Shown one piece after another: positions 57,446 to 64,000 of a stretch of DNA of 64,000 nt (positions are counted from its first letter, which is position 1; each line of letters opens with the position of its first letter). Origin of the DNA: Macrostomum hystrix. Lineage: Eukaryota > Platyhelminthes > Macrostomidae. The translations under genes were made by a program, and so were the position numbers. The notes below the pieces were generated by a model. That model saw only the letters and a program-made list of their open reading frames with translations. It was not told where the DNA came from and did not search any database. The stretch lies in NCBI GenBank assembly GCA_950097015.1, contig CATNEN010000031.1, positions 310,001-374,000 of the forward strand. The letters run 5' to 3'.

Positions 57446-58475
57446 TTAGTCCCTAGTCTCTACTTCTGTTTCAGTCTAGATACTCTCATTTCAGTCTCTA
57501 TTCTCACTTCAGTATCTACTGTCTCTCTACAATTTTAGTCAATTTTACGCACATCCCGTCTCTCCTCTTCACCCATGGACTCAATTCTCATCAGTCTTAA
57601 TTTTTATCCTCAAACTCTATTCCTTACCCCAACCTGTAATTTCACCAGCAGCAGCTACTTTCTTCATCTTAGCTTTAGTTCGCACACTTTCTACTCGCGC
57701 GCCACCCAGCCTGGATTGCGCAATCAATCTGGACACTTCTCGCCCACTGCGATTGGCAAAGAAAGCATGTTGGGAAATAGCTGCATGAAACAGCTGACAG
57801 TAAGTGGCAGTTGGTGTTTTTAGAAGCGACAAAGCTGAAAAAATCAAGGTGTCAAACCACATCTGGTTTATAATTCCAAGCACACTGGCTCATGCTTTAT
57901 CAACGCACTTCGCCTAGCTATATATACTAGGCCTAGGATAAGTTGAAGATAACAGGCATATCTAAAGACACTGGAAAACATGCAGCAGGCGCAGGTAATT
58001 AAATTAAAAAATTCCCTAATAACAATGAAAGCCGGACACGTCAGCCGTCACAAGACAAGACACGGCGCCTTGGGAATATTATCAATGAAGCTTTCATCTT
58101 TAAAATGAAAATGCTGGAAAAGATGCAGAGAACAACAAGAAATATGACTAGAAGTCACATTAAATACTTCGGTTGTTCAGTAATTGATTAAACATTTGAA
58201 GCACAAGAGACAGGCTTCTAACTAATTATCCAGTCAAAAGGCATGTAGCAGACATCTATAATAATATAGGCATCATGTATCAACAGCCAGCAGCAGCAGC
58301 AGCAGCAAAAGCAACATCATAAGTTGCAAGGACAGGATAAAATAACAACATGAAATTATTGGCAAATGTAATTCAGGGGCCGTCAAGTATACACATAAAT
58401 AAAATAGGAAATCAAATTTTCAAGTGCATCATTATTATTACCATTCGCATTTCCAATCCAGCATTCGATCTACCG
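57446..58475. other. Unique DNA, no gene recognised
   Basis: Decayed array edge to about 57540, then AT-rich sequence with a short CAG run near 58290-58310. No exon is seen. Confidence 0.35.
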
Positions 58476-58479
58476 CTTC

Positions 58480-59500
58480 TGCAGCGATTCTAAATATGGC
58501 CTCTGCTGCGATTCCAGCTATGGCTTCTGCTCTGCTGCGATTCCAGCTATGGCTTCTGCTGCGATTCTAGCTATGGCTTCTGCTCTGCTGCGATTCCAGC
58601 TATGGCTTCTGCAGCGATTCTAGATATGGCTTCTGCTGCGATTCTAGATATGGCTTCTGTAGCGATTCTAGATATGGCTTCTGCTGCGATTCTAGCTATG
58701 GCTTCTGCAGCGATTCTAAATATGGCCTCTGCTGCAATTCTAGCTATGGCTTCTGCTCTGCTGCGATTCCAGCTATGGCTTCTGCAGCGATTCTAGCTAT
58801 GGCTTCTGCAGCGATTCTAGCTATGGCTTCTGTAGCGATTCTAGATATGGCTTCTGCAGCGATTCTAGATATGGCTTCTGCAGCGATTCTAGATATGGCT
58901 TCTGCTGCGATTCTAGATATGGCTTCTGTAGCGATTCTAGATATGGCTTCTGCTGCGATTCTAGCTATGGCTTCTGCAGCGATTCTAAATATGGCCTCTG
59001 CTGCAATTCTAGCTATGGCTTCTGCTCTGCTGCGATTCCAGCTATGGCTTCTGCAGCGATTCTAGCTATGGCTTCTGCTGCGATTCTAGATATGGCTTCT
59101 GCTGCGATTCTAGATATGGCTTCTGCAGCGATTCTAGCTATGGCTTCTGCTGCGATTCTAAATATGGCCTCTGCTGCAATTCTAGCTATGGCTTCTGCTC
59201 TGCTGCGATTCCAGCTATGGCTTCTGCAGCGATTCTAGCTATGGCTTCTGCAGCGATTCTAGCTATGGCTTCTGCAGCGATTCTAGCTATGGCTTCTGCA
59301 GCGATTCCAGCTATGGCTTCTGCAGCGATTCTAGCTATGGCTTCTGCAGCGATTCTAAATATGGCCTCTGCTGCAATTCTTGCTATGGCTTCTGCTCTGC
59401 TGCGATTCCAGCTATGGCTTCTGCTCTGCTGCGATTCCAGCTATGGCTTTTGCTGCGATTCTAGATATGGCTTCTGCTGCGATTCTAGATATGGTTTATT
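58480..59500. repeat. 24-bp minisatellite with higher-order structure
   Basis: The basic unit is GCTATGGCTTCTGCAGCGATTCTA (24 bp). A longer module containing AAATATGGCCTCTGCTGCAA and then TCTGCTCTGCTGCGATTCCA recurs at about 58715, 58985, 59160 and 59355. The 8-codon period yields a repeated MASAAILA frame, which I treat as repeat-derived. Confidence 0.95.
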
Positions 59501-62108
59501 CACAGCAATTTTGCTGTGAATGCGAATCTAACCTTGACTACACATTATTCTACGATTCCTATGAGGTCAACGATTTAAATTAGCTATTCTAATTATAGCA
59601 AGCCTCCTTTGCTTCGTGGTGAGCAAATCCTTCCGAGAAATGCATTTTTTCATGAGAAATGCATAATAAACTTCATTATTGATTGCTCAGCTATTAGACG
59701 TTACTAAAGACAAAAATCACGAAATTGTGTACACTAGACAAGAGAAGATAGATAAGAAAGTATTGAAAGATACTAAATCTCTTGCATTCCGTCACCTTCC
59801 GGATAATTTTACGCTCAAGAATTATCTAGGGGCTTCTTCAACAGTGACGTGTCGTGTCCTCAGCGTGACCCACCCTTCCCTCACCCATCACCCTCGGCGC
59901 CTGGTGCCTCGCCCAAGCAAGCAATTGATTGCGCAACCAGTGTTATCGCCTGCCAGACAGACAGCGAGTCATCCGGCAGTAAGTCAGAATGCCTTCAAAT
60001 GAAGGAAGATAATCTTTCATAAGACCCTTGGGGCACTGCAGGCTGGGTGCATGGAGAGGCAGAGAATAGGAACTTCAGGTCTAGGATTAGTGCGAGGGCG
60101 CAGAGAATCCTGACTGACTGACACAATGGCAAAGACACTTGACGCCATTAAGGCAGAGAGAGAAATACTCGTGTCAAAATTATTCCAACAGAATTCCTAC
60201 TTTCATTTAGTAATTAACGAAAAAGAAACTAACAAGCTAAACACAGTATCTACACCTACAGTGTCAGCTTTGCTAGCTGTGCCCTTAAAAAAGAGAACTA
60301 TGGAATATTACGAGTTTCAATTAATGCTAATGGAGTAGGCATCTAGAGCAATCGAGAAAATTTATTACTAGCTAGCCATCTGCTAGTCTGGCCAACACTT
60401 GGCAGCAGCATTATTCCGAAGCCCAGAGCTGGCATAGCAACAGGCCAAATCTGAGCAAACAGCAGGGGAGGGTTGCAGAGTTAGTCGGCATATTTGCACC
60501 TGGATCTTCGCTACACACCGCATACGTGCATGCAGAAGGCAGCAAAGCCCAGCTCCCGATTAGTATTATAATAAAACCCAAATATGGTAGTTGGTATATC
60601 TGGCAACACGCCAAAAAGCAGGCACAAAAATAGCGTCTTTCATTATTGCCCCCCCTCCGGCTGGTTTTGATTGCCAAATCTTTCAGCTGTGCAGTCTCTT
60701 ATTTGTCTCCGTAGAATTCGAAAATAAAACAAGGCAACAGCAGAGCCTACGCCCTTTAGAAATCCTAGAATTTCCCAAACCTAATGCAGCCTGGCTTTCC
60801 GTATTTATTCCCCATTCTGTGCAGCCCCGCCCACCGGATTCAGAAAGTAGGGCGATACAGTATAGCTCATTGGTGATAAACAAATACAAACTACATGTAG
60901 GTGCCTTCCATAAATACTTGATCCATTGACTAAAAAGTGCCCGTTGGCATTATTACACTAAAGTCTTAATGCGGGCAAATTTAATTATACTGCACCATAC
61001 TAAAGTAGCCAGCAAGCAAAGGTTTTATAGGGCTAACCAAAATTAGCCATGATATAAATCTGCATTTAAGCATTATACAAGTAATAAATTTTGCAAACTG
61101 CGTCTTCAATAAATGTTCTTATGCTTTTAAATAAACTGGCCGTCTAAATTAGGACAAAGAAAGAAAAAGGATAGAGATGAGAAGAACTCCAATCGGGCCG
61201 ATGCTCTCAGTGACTCTGCGGGATTAACTCTGACTTATCGATTGTCTACATGAATTCGAATTCGTGGACGAATCCAGTCGGCAGAAGTGGGATTATTAAC
61301 AATTTCCCACACCGCACCTGCACCTGACATCGATCCATTTATCCCTATTAGAGCCGAACGAGTGAGCACAGTGGTAAAAGAGAATACACACTTTTCTCCC
61401 AGTCCCAATCCAATGACCCAAGGTGACATAAAACTACACAGTCGAGTAGGAGTTCAGGTCAACTTGGGAACCATGGCCCCTTTCAGATGTTGGCTATTTT
61501 TTGGAGAACTAGTAGTTTTTTAAGACAGATTTGTAGAGGAAAATTTTAGCTGGCCACCTTAATCCGATAAATTCCACAGGCAGGAACGGAAAGAGAAGAG
61601 AAGGAATAGCGCGGGAAGGCATTAATAAGTCAAGTGCAAGGGAGGGGGAAGCAGAGTTTGTGTGTGTTTTCATACGGAGATAAGCAAACCAGACATGGGC
61701 GCGCAGCAGGTTGCATGGGCTGCTGCACTGCAGTTACTAGCCATGAAAATATGAAAAATTAGGCTTTCATGTGTGTACGCTGACTCGATATGGGCTCTGG
61801 GTCATATAGGGTCAAATATCAAGAGGGCCGCATGCTGCAGAGGCACTGCAAGACAGAAGAAAATGATTTGGGTTCAAATTTTTATCTGATCTGGATTCGA
61901 CTCACTTTAGGGTGTGAAAACAAACAACTTTTCTTATTACAAGCGTAGGGTCATAGCTTCTAAAGTGCACAGAAAGAGGTAAAGCCAACAGCTTCAGAGA
62001 TCTCCATGGGCAGCTAGGTAAGTCTATTAGGCCTGGATAATAAGCTTACTAGGATCAGTAATTATGATCAAGCCTAAACATGTTAAATAGGGATCAGTGT
62101 TGATATTA
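59501..62108. other. Unique DNA with two short, doubtful reading frames
   Basis: Two frames look slightly protein-like: 59679-60002 (DVTKDKNHEIVYTRQEKIDK..., after a possible TTGCTCAG acceptor) and 60126-60338 (MAKTLDAIKAEREILVSKLF...). They could be exons of an AT-rich gene or chance frames. I found no matching splice partners or domains. The rest shows nothing. Confidence 0.25.
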
Positions 62109-62109
62109 C

Positions 62110-62886
62110 CTGATTGGAATCTGACATGAGTTTTCATGTTTGGAATCAGGATTGAGCTTTCACGATTGGGATCAGGATTGAGCTCTCACGATTGGGATCA
62201 GGATTGAGCTCTCACGATTGGGATCAGGATTGAGCTCTCACGATTGGGATCAGGATTGAGCTCTCACGATTGGGATCAGGATTGAGCTCTCACGATTCGG
62301 ATCAGGATTGAGTTTTCACGATTGGGATCAGGATTGAGCTTTCACGATTGGGATCAGGATTGAGTTTTCACGATTGGGATCAGAATTGAGCTTTCACGAT
62401 TGGAATCAGAATTGAGATCTCACGATTGGGATCAGGATTGAGCTTTCACGATTGGGATCAGGATTGAGATCTCACGATTGGGATCAGAATTGAGATCTCA
62501 CGATTGGGATCAGAATTGAGCTCTCACGATTGGGATCAGGATTGAGCTCTCACGATTGGAATCAGGATTGAGCTTTCACGATTGGGACCAGGATTGAGTC
62601 TTCACGATTGGGATCAGGATTGAGCTTTCATGATTGGGATCAGGATTGAGTCTTCACGATTGGGATCAGGATTGAGCTTTCACGATTGGGATCAGGATTG
62701 AGTCTTCACGATTGGGATCAGGATTGAGCTTTCACGATTGGAATCAGGATTGAGTTTTCACGATTGGGATCAGGATTGAGCTTTCACGATTGGGATCAGG
62801 ATTGAGTTTTCACGATTGGGATCAGGATTGAGCTTTCACGATTGGGATCAGGATTGAGATCTCACGATTGGGATCAGGATTGAGCT
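62110..62886. repeat. 26-bp minisatellite, first block, about 30 copies
   Basis: The unit is CACGATTGGGATCAGGATTG followed by AGCTCT (26 bp), with AGCTTT, AGATCT, AGTTTT and AGTCTT endings. A run of variants at about 62543-62655 recurs at 63893-64000 in the second block. Confidence 0.95.
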
Positions 62887-63677
62887 TTTGCAACTATTTT
62901 ATAGCCGATGTATCTGATGCTTATGACAGAACGCGGAACAACAACTGACAGTCTGACAGCTGACACTTCAGCAAAACCCGTTTTGACACCTCAGCTGACA
63001 TTATGTTTGACACCTCAGCTGACATTATTTTTGACACCTCAGCAGATGTTTATTTTGACACCTCAGCAGATGTTTATTTTGACACCCCAGCAGGTGTTTA
63101 TTTTGACACCTCAGCAGATGTTTATTTTGACACCTCAGCAGGTGTTTATTTTGACGCCAGGGCTGACGTTCTTTTTTGCAACTGAGCTCACGCTCTTTTT
63201 TCACGCCAGAGCTGACATTTATTTGAAAATTACAGCCGTCATTCCTTTTGACACCACAGCTGTCGTTCTGTCTGGCACCTGAACTGGTGTTCGTTTTGAC
63301 ACATGAGCTGATATTCCTTTTGACACCAAAATTGCTGTTTCTTTTCTGACAACAGGTCTGACACCCAATCTGACATTCATTCTGACAGTCGAGTTGATAA
63401 TTCTATTTTTGGCATTCGAACTATCGCTCCTAGTGAAATCCTAGGGATGTTGACAACCTAGCTGAACAAATATCTGATAAACTCCTTGGAACGAGTGACA
63501 ATTCGATCACCAAACCCATTCGCCCAACTAAAAGACTATATACCCCACCGTCTGCTTAACTGAAATATCCAAGACAGCTGCGTCACCCTGTGTCCATCCT
63601 TTGGCTAGGACGTAGTAATAAGGACAAAGCACTTTGGAGAAGAAACAGAAATCTGTCAAAACTTTGCTTTGCAAAAC
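62887..63677. other. Spacer between two blocks of the same satellite
   Basis: This contains a 24-bp repeat at about 62985-63170 (TGACACCTCAGCAGATGTTTATTT) that decays through diverged TGACA...GCTGA words to about 63400, then unique sequence. No gene is seen; the in-frame LTPQQMFI pattern comes from the 24-bp period. Confidence 0.7.
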
Positions 63678-64000
63678 AGAGCTTTCACGATTGGAATCAG
63701 AATTGAGCTTTCACGATTGGGATCAGGATTGAGCTCTCACGATTGGGATCAGGATTGAGCTCTCACGATTGGGATCAGGATTGAGATCTCACGATTGGGA
63801 TCAGGATTGAGCTCTCACGATTGGGATCAGGATTGAGATCTCACGATTGGGATCAGAATTGAGCTCTCACGATTGGGATCAGGATTGAGCTCTCACGATT
63901 GGAATCAGGATTGAGCTTTCACGATTGGGACCAGGATTGAGTCTTCACGATTGGGATCAGGATTGAGCTTTCATGATTGGGATCAGGATTGAGTCTTCAC
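63678..64000. repeat. 26-bp minisatellite, second block, running off the window
   Basis: Same 26-bp unit as the block at 62110-62886, with the same ordered variants near its right end. It continues past the window edge. Confidence 0.95.

Noticed and set aside
55605-57449. 614-codon plus frame and matching minus RVETEL frames
   Set aside because: Derived from the 18-bp array; both strands equally open.
58602-59583. MASAAILA repeated plus frames as a possible structural protein
   Set aside because: An 8-codon period from the 24-bp satellite. Starts are internal to the repeat, the frame breaks at each longer module, and no signal peptide or unique end is present.

Overview
This is a eukaryotic nuclear genomic window. 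It contains spliced genes on both strands, canonical GT-AG introns, animal-specific families (APC, a BarH-like homeobox, a CARD domain) and tRNA-derived SINE-like copies. Exons are GC-rich with alanine, serine, arginine and glutamine runs. Intergenic DNA is AT-rich, and introns and gene flanks are filled with minisatellites of 15 to 48 bp. The style suggests a small-bodied bilaterian, most likely a lophotrochozoan such as a free-living flatworm. That placement is inference from sequence style and not from a database match. Several first visible coding exons start right after a strong 3' splice site, which would fit spliced-leader trans-splicing or an unseen 5' exon.

Layout, left to right. 0-2.1 kb: three tandem arrays. 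2.3-5.2 kb (+): three-exon FAAH2-like amidase. 7.0-8.8 kb (+): four-exon ALKBH6. 8.9-10.0 kb: 26-bp array. 11.2-14.1 kb (-): six-exon CCDC181. 15.1-15.4 kb: SINE-like element. 16.0-16.5 kb (-): orphan reading frame. 17.1-17.7 kb (-): intronless Rac/Rho-like GTPase. 18.2-19.9 kb: 16-bp array. 20.1-21.0 kb (-): two-exon BarH-like homeobox gene with a TATA box. 21.6-22.6 kb: 21-bp array. 22.9-23.6 kb (-): two-pass membrane protein. 24.5-25.7 kb: another 21-bp array. 28.4-29.5 kb (-): CRAL-TRIO lipid-transfer protein. 30.9-37.4 kb (+): ten-exon gene for one chain of about 1338 residues, ordered CARD, TPR-type (APPBP2-like) helical repeats, lysine/serine-rich linker, Rab GTPase. 37.6-38.3 kb: 23-bp array. 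39.4-46.4 kb (-): the C-terminal five exons of adenomatous polyposis coli (APC), whose N-terminal exons are not visible. 46.4-64 kb: no convincing exons, only further arrays and unique AT-rich DNA.

The genes do not form an operon or pathway. Each has its own splice structure, and most introns carry their own private minisatellite. The most unusual item is the CARD-TPR-linker-Rab gene. I followed its reading frame across all nine introns and it stays in phase, so it appears to be one multidomain Rab-family protein with an architecture I do not recognise from any described family.
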